This document shows, piece by piece, positions 1 through 12,532 of a stretch of DNA of 64,000 nt. Within the stretch, counting starts at the first letter, position 1, and each line of letters begins with the position of its first letter. Under the pieces are notes generated by a model, which saw only the letters and a list, made by a program, of their open reading frames with translations, was not told the origin of the DNA and made no database searches. The position numbers were made by a program, and so were the translations under genes. This DNA comes from Galaxea fascicularis (lineage: Eukaryota; Cnidaria; Anthozoa; Scleractinia; Euphylliidae): contig OX419342.1 in NCBI GenBank assembly GCA_948470475.1, positions 21,507,844 through 21,571,843 of the forward strand. The letters are read 5' to 3'.

Positions 1-2
1 AT

Positions 3-317
3 CCTGACGAATTGGTAATTGTGAAAGCGCTTCACGAGATACGGGTCTACATTCACCGCTTAACAGAAGGAAAACCTCTCGAAGGAGGAGAACATATTAA
101 CATACTCAACATGCATGCCGATGTAATAAAGACACTTGATCAGGCTTCCGTACACCGACTTTGTGACCGATTCATAGAAGATTTAGAAAGCCTAAAGAAA
201 AGACTTAATCCGTACCACAGTGGCAAAACATTTTTGACAAAGTTTGAAGGACTGCATCGTGATTTTTGTAGCTTACTGGTCATTCCTCACTCTAATGCTG
301 ATGAGACACACGTGTAG
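3..317 (+). CDS. Terminal coding exon of an unrecognised gene (5' part outside window)
   Basis: The frame is open from the first complete codon (base 3) and ends at TAG 315-317, giving about 104 residues. No splice acceptor lies before base 3, so the exon probably starts upstream of the window. The peptide is soluble, rich in Leu, His, Lys and Glu and looks helical. It contains LHEIRVYIHRLTEG, LNMHADVIKTLDQASVHRLC and FIEDLESLKKRLNP, and ends SNADETHV. Codon use and composition look like real protein, unlike the low-complexity frames elsewhere here. There is no obvious motif, membrane segment or catalytic signature, and I do not recognise the family. The gene runs convergently with MED6. A possible poly(A) signal AATAAA lies near 1437, which would imply a 3' UTR of about 1.1 kb. 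Confidence 0.5.
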   Translation, partial: PDELVIVKALHEIRVYIHRLTEGKPLEGGEHINILNMHADVIKTLDQASVHRLCDRFIEDLESLKKRLNPYHSGKTFLTKFEGLHRDFCSLLVIPHSNADETHV

Positions 318-2152
318 TATGTTGATTCACTGTAGCATGTTACTGATCAAACCGTTTGGTTATCGGACTTATTCCAGCTTTGTGATTAAACTTACATGTA
401 AATAGATGGACTATTTGTGATACAATCGTTCACAAATCGCTCATGCTCATTTTTTCAGCATCCGCACCATTGTTACCAGTGCTCAGACTACCTCACTGAA
501 GGTCCCATCATGGGTAAAACATTTGGCTCGGCACGGAGGAAAACTGGCACAAATTTTATTTGATCAGAACCTTTTTTTCGGGCACCCATGCCAATTTCAA
601 ACTAGTCATGCCATGTAAACCAGCTAGGACATCCGTTTACAGTAAATCTAACTACAAGGGTGGAGCTAGGGGGAGGGGGGATCCTGGGGTGCCCGTGATC
701 CCCCTTTGTAGGCCTTTTTTCAAGCGAACAACTTACAATATTCAGGTGACAATCTGGTGAGTACCCTGTGATTGACACAGTGTCACCCCCCCCCCCTTTA
801 AAAAGTCCTGGCTACACTCATGAACCAGAAGGAAACTGTGAACAAAAATGACACCATTGTAGGTTTTATTGTTGATACTTTGAGCTAAGGAGATTAATAC
901 TTTTTATTTTAGTGAAGAGCCCCGATTAACAACACTAGAACCAAAAGGGACTGATTCTTAAAAGTTTAGATAAACATACCTGTAGATTGAGCCTTACATA
1001 GCTATGTAAATGACAAATTTTAATATAGAAAAAACCCTGCCCTGCTTACGATTATCTGTTGATCTTCATCTCTCAGCTCGGGGGTACGTTTCAGGCTAAT
1101 GAGTGGCTGACTGGTGGTAAGAGTACAGCCGCAAATACATTTGAAATTTATTTCACAAGAACATGTAAATTCCATTTGGCTGCGTGTGTGCACTCCAAAC
1201 TGTGATAAGAACAAAGATGGATGTTACAAGACACAGGTGAGTAGTGTGACTTATGTTCCCACCACACTTTGATGTCCTCTGTGTGTTTTCAAAGTACACT
1301 TGTAAACACTGACAAATGGAATCTACTTGTTTTGTACATTGTTTTCTTACTTTGAGCTTACAGTGTCTATTGTATAAACTTTTGCAATATTTCTTGTTGA
1401 ACTATACCAGATGTCTACATTAGTTGCTGTTATAATTAAATAAAAAACTCCAAGTCATTTTCTGCTTCAAGAGACTCGACACATCCTCCTCCTCCCTCTA
1501 ATCTTAAAGGGCCAGTTTAACCTTTAATCCTCTGCATTGGTGAATGCTGTAACAAGAAAAATTTTGTACGTGCTTACTCTAAAATTTGTGCAAGACAGTT
1601 GTGTTAGAAATTTAAAGTCTCTTTGGGGGTTCACTTTGATTCATTTTAAGACGAGAACTTACAGGAATCCTACACAAGCCTTCAATTCAACTTAGTTTAA
1701 GTGTGTATAAGGTTGTATTTTACTAAAATGTTAAGGGCACTAACATAATTATCCAGGACAAAATCAGGTCGAGCTTCACCTGAGCTTTGACTAGCTACCT
1801 AGAGTCCTGATGCAGCTGCTGTTGTGTCAAAATTATAGTTCAAAGCGACAGTTAAAATGGAGGTGGGCCGGTAATAGAAATTCCCACGCTATCGTTGGGT
1901 AGGCAGTGGCAGTGTTACTGTCCCAGGAATGACCATCCCAGCCTGACCCATGGTGATTAGGTTCATTTGATAAACACCAATTAACTCTAGCCAGTGCTTT
2001 AAAACTACCCTCTCTTTCTTGGGAAAGGGCAGGGGTGGTGCACCAATGTGGCGCGGGTTCAACTCCTAGACTCTGCACCATATGTGCTTGATTTCGTTGC
2101 TACATTTGTACCAAGTTTCTTATCCTTGCTACTAAGTTCCTCTAACAGCAAA
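318..2152. other. Convergent intergenic region and 3' UTRs
   Basis: No coding exon is supported here. The stretch lies between the stop codon of the leftmost gene and the stop codon of MED6, so it should hold both 3' UTRs. An AATAAA at about 1437 suits the plus-strand gene. Its reverse complement TTTATT near 1148 could serve MED6. A C-rich run sits at 785-797. A degraded tRNA-derived SINE piece (GGTTCAACTCC B-box-like sequence) lies at about 2026-2090. Confidence 0.4.
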
Positions 2153-5100
2153 TTATAGTTTTTTCTTTTTCCCAGGTGGCTGCTTGGTCACAGGGTCCCC
2201 ACTGGCTGATCTTTTGATGGACTGGTGTGAGTTTGTTGCAACACGTGATACATTTGTAACCAGGTTTCCAGACACACTAGTACCACTGGGAACTTGTTCT
2301 GTTGTTGTAGCTTCTGTAGTTTGTCCTTCTTTTGACTCCGAGTTATCATTGGTAGTCTTATCACCATTTTTCTTGGTCTGTCCTGAAAGTTCACAAGCAA
2401 GGCAGGCTTGAGGGACTTGTATATTGTATTTGTTTACTTACATAATGAATATATTTTGCACAGCTTTCTATGATGTAAAGTTCACTTATCCTCACAAATT
2501 ATGATGACACATAATGTTGCTGCAACACTGCCAACCAGTTAGCTCAGTAGAGCACCGGACTTCCACATGGGAGGTCATGGATTCAAATCCCGGCTGGACC
2601 AACACTCCAAAGTGCTGCCTTTGTAATGACATCTGCAACTGGTTGGAGTTTCTGGTCTTATTGGATAAGGACGATAAACCTGTCTTACAACCCTTGTTCA
2701 TGATAACTTTGTGGGACATCAGAGAAGCCGCACACTGATCACAAAGAGTAGGGGACATAGATCAGTAGCACGCTTGTCACGCGCTAATGGCAAAATCACG
2801 GATTTGCTTAAATCTTTGAAAAATTTCTCGGGGCACAATGATCAGATCTGCTTGAGACTTTCCAAAATTGTTACACATGTGTTAAAGATGGTTTTGGACG
2901 AGACAGAAGTAGAATAAATAATTTCTGAAAAAATATAATCGGAGCCGAATTGTAAAGGTAGCGACTAAAACATGGCGTCACGCGTAACACGCGTGGGCTT
3001 CACTATTCACTGTTTTCTTGTTTTTGCTAACGTAAGTTTCATTTATAACCGTAAGACTTAACAGATGATGAAAATGGTTTCTTTTAAAGCAATGTGGCAA
3101 ACAAAATCCTTAAAATTGGTGCTAAATCTTCCTTAAAATCAACGAAAGTGTTCACCATATGATGCATCACGCTTTAAGCTTGGGAGGGACAGATAATTTT
3201 CAATTCGTTGTGCTAGCTATAATTCCTGAGTTACAGAACTGTTTAACCTCCAAATGTAATGCTCATAAGTTGTTCTTCACTTTCTTTCCGATTTTCTGTG
3301 TTTTTATCGAAACGTTGCCGAGATTTGATTTTTTTTCTGCGTTCGAAACAGTTGGCAAGCGGTATGATCTCGCGCGCAATAATTCTGATCGTTGAATTTC
3401 CCAGACGTATTGTTTACTACGATTGCACCGGAGCGTGTCAATGTTGACATAAGCAAAATGCTCAAATAACAAGCTAAATTTTGGTACCAAAATCAGTCGG
3501 ATGTGTTAAAAGCCGACGAAAATATTAGCTCTAAAATTTGTTCGAAACATTAGGTCGACAATGGTAAGCGATCGAATTTCGTGCAAAGACAAGCGCGACG
3601 CTCTGGTAGTATCGAAAACGAAGCACTCGAAAACGAAGATCGAAGCACGAAGCACCCTGAAACTCGAAAACGAAGCACCCGAAGTCGAAAACGAAGCACT
3701 TAGGTCGAAAACGGAGCACCCTGAAACTCGAAAACGAAGCACTCTAAGTCGAAAACGAAGCACCCTACAATTCGGAAACGAAGCACCTTAGTCGAAGACA
3801 AAGCACTCGGTTTTTAAGGCGCCGACTTCGACTTTGTTTGATCGGAGATAGGTAAACAAGACAGTTCCTAATCGAGCGTTGACCAAACTTGTCAGGGTCG
3901 AATCTAGCACGATAATGGATACAGTACTGCACAAAAACTATTCAACTGCGAGGTGTCGAAAATGCATTTCCGGAGTCCTGACTGGTAACACTTCAACAAA
4001 AGGTAAAGCTTGACATGCTTTATTCGCGTGGGAAACAGGAAATGCCACTTTGAAGTGTTACCTTTAATTCTGTCAGGGCTCCAGAAATGCATTTTCAACA
4101 CCTCACAGTTGAATAGTTTTTGCGCATTACCGTAACCATTATCGTGCTAGATTCGACCCTGACAAGTTTGATCAACGCTCGATTAGGGACTGTCTTGTTT
4201 ACTTATCTCCGATCAAACAAAGTCGAAGTCACCGCCTTAAAAACCGGGTGCTTCGTCTTCGACTTAACTTAGGTGCTTCGTTTTCGATCTAAGTGCTTCG
4301 TTTTCGAGTTTCAGGGTGCTCCGTTTTCGACCTAAGTGCTTCGTTTTCGACTTCGGGTGCTTCGTTTTCGAGTTTCGGGGTGCTTCGTGCTTCGATCTTC
4401 GTTTTCGAGTGCTTCGTTTTCGATACTACCCGACGCTCTGGCCATTTCGGCGGCTTCCTTTACTTCCAAATCATCTCAAAGTCTACAGAATCGATAAACA
4501 TTGTTTTAGATTTCCTTATTAGGAAGTAAAATATTGCATCAGAGGAAATGAGCGGAAAAAAATTATTCTAAAGCCCAAGGCCGTGAAATTGAATGCAAAA
4601 ATTATGGATTCTGGAGTTTCTAGGATTCAGATGTGGCGAGAAAATGAAAATTAGCTTAAAATACACCTGAAAAGACTGAAATGACACAATTTCAAGATAG
4701 TAACCAATTTTCTTCACTTTCTGACTTATTTCTAACAAAAATTATTTCTTAAATAAATTTTTCAGTGTTACTCCAATGTTACGCTTTTGTACATCAGAAC
4801 TGTGCTACTGATCATAGTTCCCGCTGCTGTGGTTTGGCCTTTGGGTTGGTGCTTCACACACATGTAGGATTAACCCCATTTCACCTTTCCCCCTCGGACT
4901 GAATTGTTGAAGAAAAATTGCTATGAACTATGAACTACTTTGGGCCTGGCCAAATAAATACACCCTATCAGAAACAGGAAAGCTGTTATATATTTGTTAG
5001 TATTTCACTCAATCTTCCTATCCAACACTGGGCTCATGTTGCCTTGATTGCATGAGTCTATGTATTTTCTATATGGCATTGGTTTAAAATAACTACATGT

Positions 5101-8100
5101 ATGAAGAGCTTTCTACTGGTATACCATCGAATATCCCACTTTTCGCTGGTACTGTTTGGGCAAACACACTGTATGAGTCCTTCATAGAAATCCCATGAAT
5201 AGCATGTGGAAAAGGAGGAACCGCTGTGCATATACTCATCTACAGGGTTACATTAAATACTTATTAACTGTGAGTGAGGTCTTTATGAGAAAATCTGAAA
5301 CTGAGCCCTTGTCATATTGCGAGGTCAATAAAGCAAGGCTAAAGTTTGAGGTTTTCCCATAAGGATCGAACACCCCAGGTTAATAAGTCATTTATTATAG
5401 GGCTTTAAAAAATAGCTAACGGTTGATTGGGTTTGTTTTTGCATAATTTGTAATCAGCCTGTGGGCTTTACAGGAAAATAATGCCCTAGCACCTAGCCAA
5501 TCAGAACCTGTGCAAACACAGTCTTAAATGTATATTTATAATAATACCTGGTAACACCTGGCCTTGCTGCAGAAACTGAGGAGGAAACTTCTTGGACAGC
5601 TCACCAAGCAGCAGATGAACTCCTTCTCTTTGAAAAAGTGAGCTTGGCTCTGAGTTAGGATCCTTTACAGACTTTGTCTTCTCACTTTTGTTGCTTTTAG
5701 TGCCTGTGAGAAAGTGGACCAAAATAAGTTAATAGTATGCAAAAAACATGCTCAGTACTCAACCTTTAGTTAACGTTTTAACAATTTAAACTACAGTATG
5801 TAGTCCATGGGCTAGTGAAGTCTAAGAAAATAATAGCCAAATGATGTCATTTCCTTGTCAAGCATTCAATCTGAGCTTCTATCAGGGAAAAATAATCATT
5901 TCTTTTTTGGATCAACTTAACTCAAAACTGCTGGAAATTCCCTTCAAAGACATCAATACCATCTCCAAAACCTCTTCTCTTACGAGGAGACCAGTGGCTA
6001 GTGGTTCTCAAATTTTACTAGCCTGAACCAAATTTCTTCAAGTACTGATGCTGCTGTATGATTGCAAAACCTTATGTTCTTTTTGTCTTTCAAGGATCAG
6101 TACCCTACTGTGGATTCTGGTCTTTCACACTGCATTTTCAAAAATGCAGTGTGAAAGTCACACACCAAGTCACTCACCATTCAACTGTTTCTGTTGTTTG
6201 TCATTAAACTGCCACCAATACCCTTTAGACGGGTGGTATCTTGAGTACGAAGAGGCTGAATGAAACAACAGAATACAATACAGTGCATGCAGTTCATAAT
6301 AAGACCTGCATACCTTTTAACTGAAAACAAAGGACCTCATGAACATGTGTGGCAAACTTACATGATTGTAGTACTCCTATAATAATAAGAAGTCATTGCT
6401 AAATATAATATCTGACATTACCGGTAGTCCTTATCACTGCTTTTGAAACATATGTCAGCAAAAGTCTTATGATAGACAATATTTGTTTCTTGTTCTGCAC
6501 ATGTTTCATCACTGTTCTGTGCTCATAAAATGCATTATCAACTGCATCCCCACATTTCATCCTACCAATCTAATATAATATACTCACCAGACACAAAATT
6601 CCAACAAGATGCATAATGCCACCTGTCAGGTGGTTTGAGCTGCATCAACTTACGTACGCTCACACTATCAAAAACTAAACAAATAAAAGTAAAATGCAGG
6701 TTCTTTCTTCTCACAGGCACCTGAGATTTATTAGCAATCAACTTTCAATATTATTATTTTACCTTCATCAAAGGCAGCCTGTATGTGATGTAATGCAGAA
6801 AGCTAGGAAAACAAAAATTTCAAAAATGGTTATAAGAGATTAACAAACAAACAAAACAGACTGTTGACAGAAACCTTTGACTTAATCAAGACAGCAATGA
6901 AACAAAACAATTAAAAACTAGATAATATCAACACAATTACTGACCATGCACTCATGTGAGTTACCGCAGCCTAAACCACCTCATCATAGACTAGCTGACC
7001 AGTTACTATCCCTAACAATGACTTCTTGATGAGGATGGTTCAAAGTGAAAAACTATGGCAAATGACTCCTATACAGGTCAAACCTGACCTTGAGGGGGGC
7101 CCCATCCCTTGCTCTTATTGAGAGATCATCCCATTCACTGCCGGTTATGATGATTATCATAACCAGGTGGTGATTGAAGAAAAAGTCTCACCAAAAGCAT
7201 GTACCGGTACATGAGCATGCATCTACAAGTTGCCCTGGTGTTAAACATAAATTTATGGAAAGGCCTGGCTGTTTCAGTAATGAACACTTTGTCTTTATTT
7301 TATGAATATGTTAAGAGAGGCCATTTGCAATTTATGCCGGAAATTAAAATGTCGATTACAAAGTATTACTTGTACTAACCATTCTTGAATTAATGACCGA
7401 GCAAAGGTCAGGGGCTTGATATACAACTCCTGCAAGCATGTAGTAATCTGCAATTGGGGTAGCTAAAGGAAAAAACAAAAGAAGAAATGCATCTAGTTAC
7501 ACGTACAGCTAAACAACAATACAGTTTAATTGCCTTGAGAGGATTGCATCTGACCTTGTGTTGGGGAAACTCTGTGCTGCTTTCTGATGACATATAGAAT
7601 TGGATCCTGAACATGAAGTACTTCATACTCAATTCCTGTCATGGTCCTTTGAAGAAAAATCAATCAATCAATAAATCAATCAAAAACTTTTAGTGTCTAA
7701 TCTCAAGCTAGCCATTCACCTTGCAGGCAGTAACTGGGACACCACACTAACATTATAATTAACAACTGTTTTAAATTAAATAGGTAGGTGTCATAAAATT
7801 TGATATGCAGTGTATTGTCAGAAGGATGTATGTGAAACACTGCTTAGTCTGATCAACGCTGAGAGGTGGCTGCTTTGAACCCCCCAAAACCTCAGCAAAC
7901 CACAACACCACAGCTGTTTGAACAGTTTTTTAGTGGGGAATTCAAGATTAAAGTAGGTGGGTGGTTCTTTATCCAGGGAGGGTTTTTCATTTTATTTAGC
8001 ATATCGCTCATCTAAATACGTTGTCTTGGTCTAAATTACAGTTGTTAGCTTAAATTTTATTTTCAGGCCTGTAATTATAAGGTAACACAACCAAAGTGCT

Positions 8101-8393
8101 GGAGTTTCCAGCGAATTAAAAAAATCACGTCCTTAATCCTACTACTACAAAATCTTTTATCTTTCTCTTAAAGCTCTAACAGTTGCGATGAATAAATCGT
8201 AAGAATTTACTCACTTCAACGTAGAGGGGTCCAGCCGCTGCATTTTAACTACTTCATTGTTACAAGTTCGATCATAAAACGGATTCGTCCTTTGTGAAAA
8301 ATATTCCAGAACATTTCCTGGATTAAGAACTGGAATCCACGCGCTATCATGCCACGAAAGCCCTAACTGACTTTCCGATGGTTCGGCCGCCAT
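2153..8393 (-). CDS. MED6: Mediator complex subunit 6 (MED6), seven coding exons
   Basis: MED6 is a nuclear subunit of the Mediator head module, which links transcription factors to RNA polymerase II. Coding exons in transcript order are 8393-8215, 7646-7555, 7462-7380, 6802-6763, 6674-6588, 5703-5548 and 2382-2153. Every junction is GT-AG and phases match (867 nt, 288 residues). Family blocks visible include [94 protein letters not shown], and KKFPPQF. The last exon carries a basic tail ending PPGKKKKL, like the basic C-terminus of human MED6. The protein is longer than human MED6 (246 residues, from memory), mainly in the Ser/Thr-rich tail. The start is ATG 8393-8391 in CAAGATGGCGGC, a perfect TISU context; the upstream in-frame GTG is ignored. 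Intron 6 (3.2 kb) contains a SINE and a foldback transposon. Confidence 0.95.
2518..2745 (+). mobile_element. tRNA-derived SINE, plus orientation
   Basis: The head resembles a tRNA. An A-box-like TTAGCTCAGTAGAGC is followed about 35 bases later by a B-box-like GGATTCAAATCCC. The downstream body (CCAAAGTGCTGCCTTTGTAATGAC) matches, in reverse complement, the element at 12236-12615, so both belong to one dispersed family. It lies in MED6 intron 6. Short reading frames across it are not genes. Confidence 0.65.
3605..4430. mobile_element. Foldback element, MULE-like, 826 bp with 9-bp target duplication
   Basis: The element is almost wholly palindromic. Its left end GGTAGTATCGAAAACG mirrors its right end CGTTTTCGATACTACC, and the arms run inward for nearly 400 bases to a short unpaired centre near 4000-4040. 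Each arm starts with 21-24-base minisatellite units built on TCGAAAACGAAGCAC, followed by non-repetitive arm sequence (for example CTAATCGAGCGTTGACC against GATCAACGCTCGATTAG). Perfect 9-base direct repeats CGACGCTCT flank it at 3596-3604 and 4431-4439. Long inverted termini, a G start and a 9-base duplication are typical of Mutator-like elements (known biology). No transposase frame is present, so it is non-autonomous. Confidence 0.8.
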
Positions 8394-8637
8394 CTTGTCC
8401 TTCACTTACATAAACCGAGTGAGGCTTGGGTAGTTCAAAAGCGCGCGCATCTTCGGGTTGGTACGACAACTGTTCAACTGAAACGTATATTGCGGGCTCT
8501 AACAAGATGGCGGTAAGACCCGATCAAAACAAATGCCTCGGTGATTTTTTTGTTTTATTTTTTCCCTATTCGGAAGATTTTAAAGAGTTCTTGGTGCACT
8601 GCAGTTTCAATTCGTACTGAACCACAAAACACTAAGA
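8394..8637. promoter_or_regulatory. Bidirectional promoter between MED6 and the DEX1-like gene
   Basis: Only about 245 bases separate the MED6 start codon from the first annotated Met of the DEX1-like gene, so the two most likely share a promoter. No TATA box is evident. The MED6 ATG sits in a perfect TISU/YY1 element (GCCGCCATCTTG on the plus strand, 8386-8397). A near-perfect copy facing the other way, CAAGATGGCGGT, lies at 8503-8514. The latter is followed at once by a donor-like GTAAGA. Splicing from 8512 to an acceptor at 8604 would remove 92 bases and join ATG GCG in frame to the DEX1-like exon. Confidence 0.6.
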
Positions 8638-11600
8638 ATGCTATCTTTCGTTTCTGAAATGTGTACGAGGCAGTCAACAACAACAGCTTCTTGCAAAAAA
8701 ATTATGGTAGTTTTATTTATTACCTTCTCGTCTTCAGTAGCGCACGACTGTCACCGTAATTTAGAACCTATGTGGCAGGCAGATGTAGGATCATCTCCTG
8801 TTGTTTCAAGTCCTTTGTTAGCGGATTTGAATGGCGATAACGTGATGGATGTACTAGTGTCATCTTTCAATGGCCAGGTGTCAGTGGTAGATGGTCGATC
8901 TGGACGCGCACTTCCTGGCTGGCCACTCACTCTTTCTAGAAAAATGCTTTTTGCAGCGCCTTTTGTGGTAAGTGAAGCAATTTTATTATCATACATATGA
9001 GATCAAATTAATTATTGCTATCTCTGATTCTGCAAAAATCGATGCCATGGTGACGCAAAGTTCACACTTTCCAGTCTACTGCCCTTCCAGGAGGGATAAA
9101 TACTTAACTTTTTTGGTTCTGTAACTCCATCTAGGAAGGGGAAATTAAGGACTTCATCTGGACCCTTGCCTAGGGTACCCCCTCCTTTCCCCACCCCACT
9201 AGGGGATGGCCAATGATAGGTGCATAAGGTGGAGCATACACATGCACATTTTCTAACAAAGAAATCAAAGCTATTTGCCAGTGAGGGGTTTACCCTAGTT
9301 ATCCATTTTCCAAATTTGGGAGATCAATAGCCACTTTAAGGGAGCAGCATTGGCACAGTGGTGAGAGTACTCGCCTTCCACCTATGTGTCCTGGGTTCAG
9401 TTCCCAGACTTGGCATCACAAGTGGGTTGAGTTTGTTGGTTCTCTGCTCTGCTCCAAGAGGTTTTTCTTCCGGTACTCCAGTTTTCCCCTCTTATCAAAA
9501 ACCAGTATTTGATTTGATTTGTAATTAGACTTCAGGGCCTTAAGTTTATTAGTCCATGGCTATTACGTGCTACCCTGACTAAATAAAGTTATTGTTATTG
9601 TACTTTTCACAGCACCCTAAGTATTTAAAATCTGATTTGAAAACTTAAACGCACTAAGGATTCATCACTACTCATACCAAAGGACATTGCACCCCAGGAA
9701 TCTAATTAATAATAATAATAATTATAATACTTGTATTGTGTGGTTTCAGAAAATATTCATATGCCCCTCTCATGGAAGGGTATTGTACCCCCCACCCCTC
9801 TGGAAATTCCAATTTAGCTCCATACTTTTCTTCTAACACTTTTGCTTTTGCCAACCCCCTCCCCCTTGGAATTTCCTTTGGTCTTCTATGGGGAAGGTAT
9901 GGGATATTTTCTGCAACTGCACATTATACAGTGGTTTGTATATAATGACCTTATTGGGTATATGAATGTACCATGCCTTTTTCTGTATTTTCATTGGTTT
10001 ATTTCAGTATGACTATGATAATGATGGTATGGGTGAGGTAATGCTAGCTACTGCAGATGGTGCTGTGGTCGTGGTAAGCAACGATGGTACCATTTTGGAA
10101 GGGGAGACATTTTTGGTGAGAGACAGAGATAATTTTAATACAGACATGAATTTAGTCTAATATGTTATAAATTGGAAGAAATAAAAAGTGGAAACAGGCC
10201 CCTCCCTCCTCACCCATTCTCCACTTAAATGGCTGGATTGCTGACCAGCAAAGAGGAAAATAAAAAAACAATGTTCTCTTGGTGGTTTGTTCACCCTCCT
10301 TAAATGCTTGAGCACATTTTGTTTTCGGCTAGATGCTGAACTATGGTATTGCAAGGGGACCACAAGTAGCAGTCTACCTGAGTTTATCTGTTGTAGGTCA
10401 AACTGAAATTGCGGTTGAGATGAACTTCCTTTGTCTCCAAACCCTTATTGCAGAATTTGATTTCTGACACTATAAACAGTGTGTATGACATAGTTAAGCA
10501 AATTTAGAGAGCTTTGGATTTTAACCCTTCAACTCCTAAGAGTGATTAAGTGGTTATGTAGTGGGGCGGACGCCAACATCAATCAGATACACTGTATGTT
10601 GTTTTACTATCGACGCCGTTTCGAGAGAATGTTTTATATTTCACACAGAAATTCCAAGCATCTATTCCTTAATCTTTAATGGACTTGAAATCCCGTAAAA
10701 ACTGAAAATACAATGGTCGAAAAGAAACCTAGTAAATTACTATAAATCTGAAGTAAATGACATAATCATAGATAACTCAAGCACGTGGTGCATGCTACTT
10801 ATTGATAAACTAAAACTTAACACAGATAATTTTCCTTAGGAGTAACAAATATAATTATTCTATATTAAAATAATACTAATAACTTTTGCAATTTAGATAA
10901 AAACAAGACAAAAAGCATACCTCTTTCCCGCTCCGGTAATCTCAAAGTTTCTCCCAAAATAATCATGTACCTAATGTGATATCATATACCGAATGAAAGC
11001 AAACATATCACTACGACAGAAAACAAAGAACTATTGATTTTAGAATTATGACGTAAGTCATGCAATCACACCTAAAGATTGCCTTTGTCACAGGTTAATT
11101 TCTCCTTATAGTACTTAACACTGATCAATTAAACATAAATATTGTGAGAAAAAAGCAAGTGATCAACAAATGATCATTACCTCAAAAAATGTACATTAAT
11201 ATTGTAAGGAGAACAGAACACACTCAGGATATTTATGCTATTGTACTAGAGTTACATACAATACCACTAAACTTAATGTAACTCTTCATCAAGTCTTCAA
11301 GAAGGCTGCAACTTAGCACCAGGCCACTTGCTACACTAGGGTATATGTAGTTGCACTGGCAATAAAAAAAAAAAGATTATTGTAATTTTAATAGATTACA
11401 TTCTTGTGAAATTGCTTGCCAGGTTCCACCTCTCGTGATGAAGAAGGACTGGTTTTTCATTGACTCCCGGCAGATTGAAAACAGTGAATACATGAGTTCT
11501 GTTTCCCATCCAACAAAGTCAGCCAGACTGGCTTCATTTGCAGAGTTTATTATTGACCCTGAGCATGCTGAGGTACAACTGTTTAGACCAGTTCATAGAT

Positions 11601-12499
11601 CTTTGTTATACAGTGTAGTGTTTTGTGTTGTACATGTGGTTGGGATGTGGATGCTGATATTTCGAGTACTGGGTGCCTCTAAAATTAAGACCTCAGACCT
11701 ACACCGTAAGACCTGGAAAACTAAGACCCTGTTTGAATTTCAAAGATATAACGTATAAAGCCTCCAATACCTTTGACACCTTTACCAGCCATAGCCATCT
11801 TGGGTCTTCCATCTGTTTCAATGCTATTTTCCTCCCACAGAGTAAATTAAAGTATTTTTATGTTGTGTAGTACTCAGTGGAAACTGACGGCAAAATAGCA
11901 TAATAAAATTGACTGAAAGTCCCGTGGTGGCAATGGAATTGTATGCCTTGGCTGCCTGTGGAGTGGTGAACAGCAGAGTTCATAAACAGTCCATTAGAAG
12001 TGTTCATTTTCTTTTGTTTGGCTGGTAAAATCAGGTCCAGTAGTATTCTTGAAACTTCAGCTCATGTGTAAAAAAGATAGATGTTCCTGAGAATTATACA
12101 GCATATAATGGAAAATGCTACCCTGTTAACAATTTTAACATTAATAAGAATTGTCAGCGACGAGACAAGTCAAAAAAAATAATGTTAAAAGTCTCGGCTA
12201 GTCATATACAGCTGTCCATATTAGCTTAAAGTTAATGGTAATGGATTTATATACTGCCTTTTCTATGTTATATATATTCAAATGCGGTTTACATCATCCA
12301 ACCCACCCAACCCATGAAATCATGAAATAACACAAAGACCCGACCAGCACACCGGGAACTCCATGCCCTACTCTTTCCGATTAGTGTGTGGGTTCTTTAA
12401 CGTTCCACAATGTTATGAACATTGAAGTGTTGTGAGACGGGACCTCCGGTTTATCGTCCTTATCCGAGAAGACTAGAAAGTCTAACAATTTGCAATGTC

Positions 12500-12532
<33 letters not shown>

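Noticed and set aside
3506..4529. Phe/Arg/Ser-rich frames such as [14 protein letters not shown] on opposite strands
   Set aside because: The same peptide occurs on the minus strand of one arm and the plus strand of the other. These are translations of the foldback minisatellite.
5501..5547. Unspliced C-terminal extension of MED6 after exon 6
   Set aside because: A donor follows at 5547, and a matching terminal exon (2382-2153) restores the family-typical QTKK and basic tail in phase.
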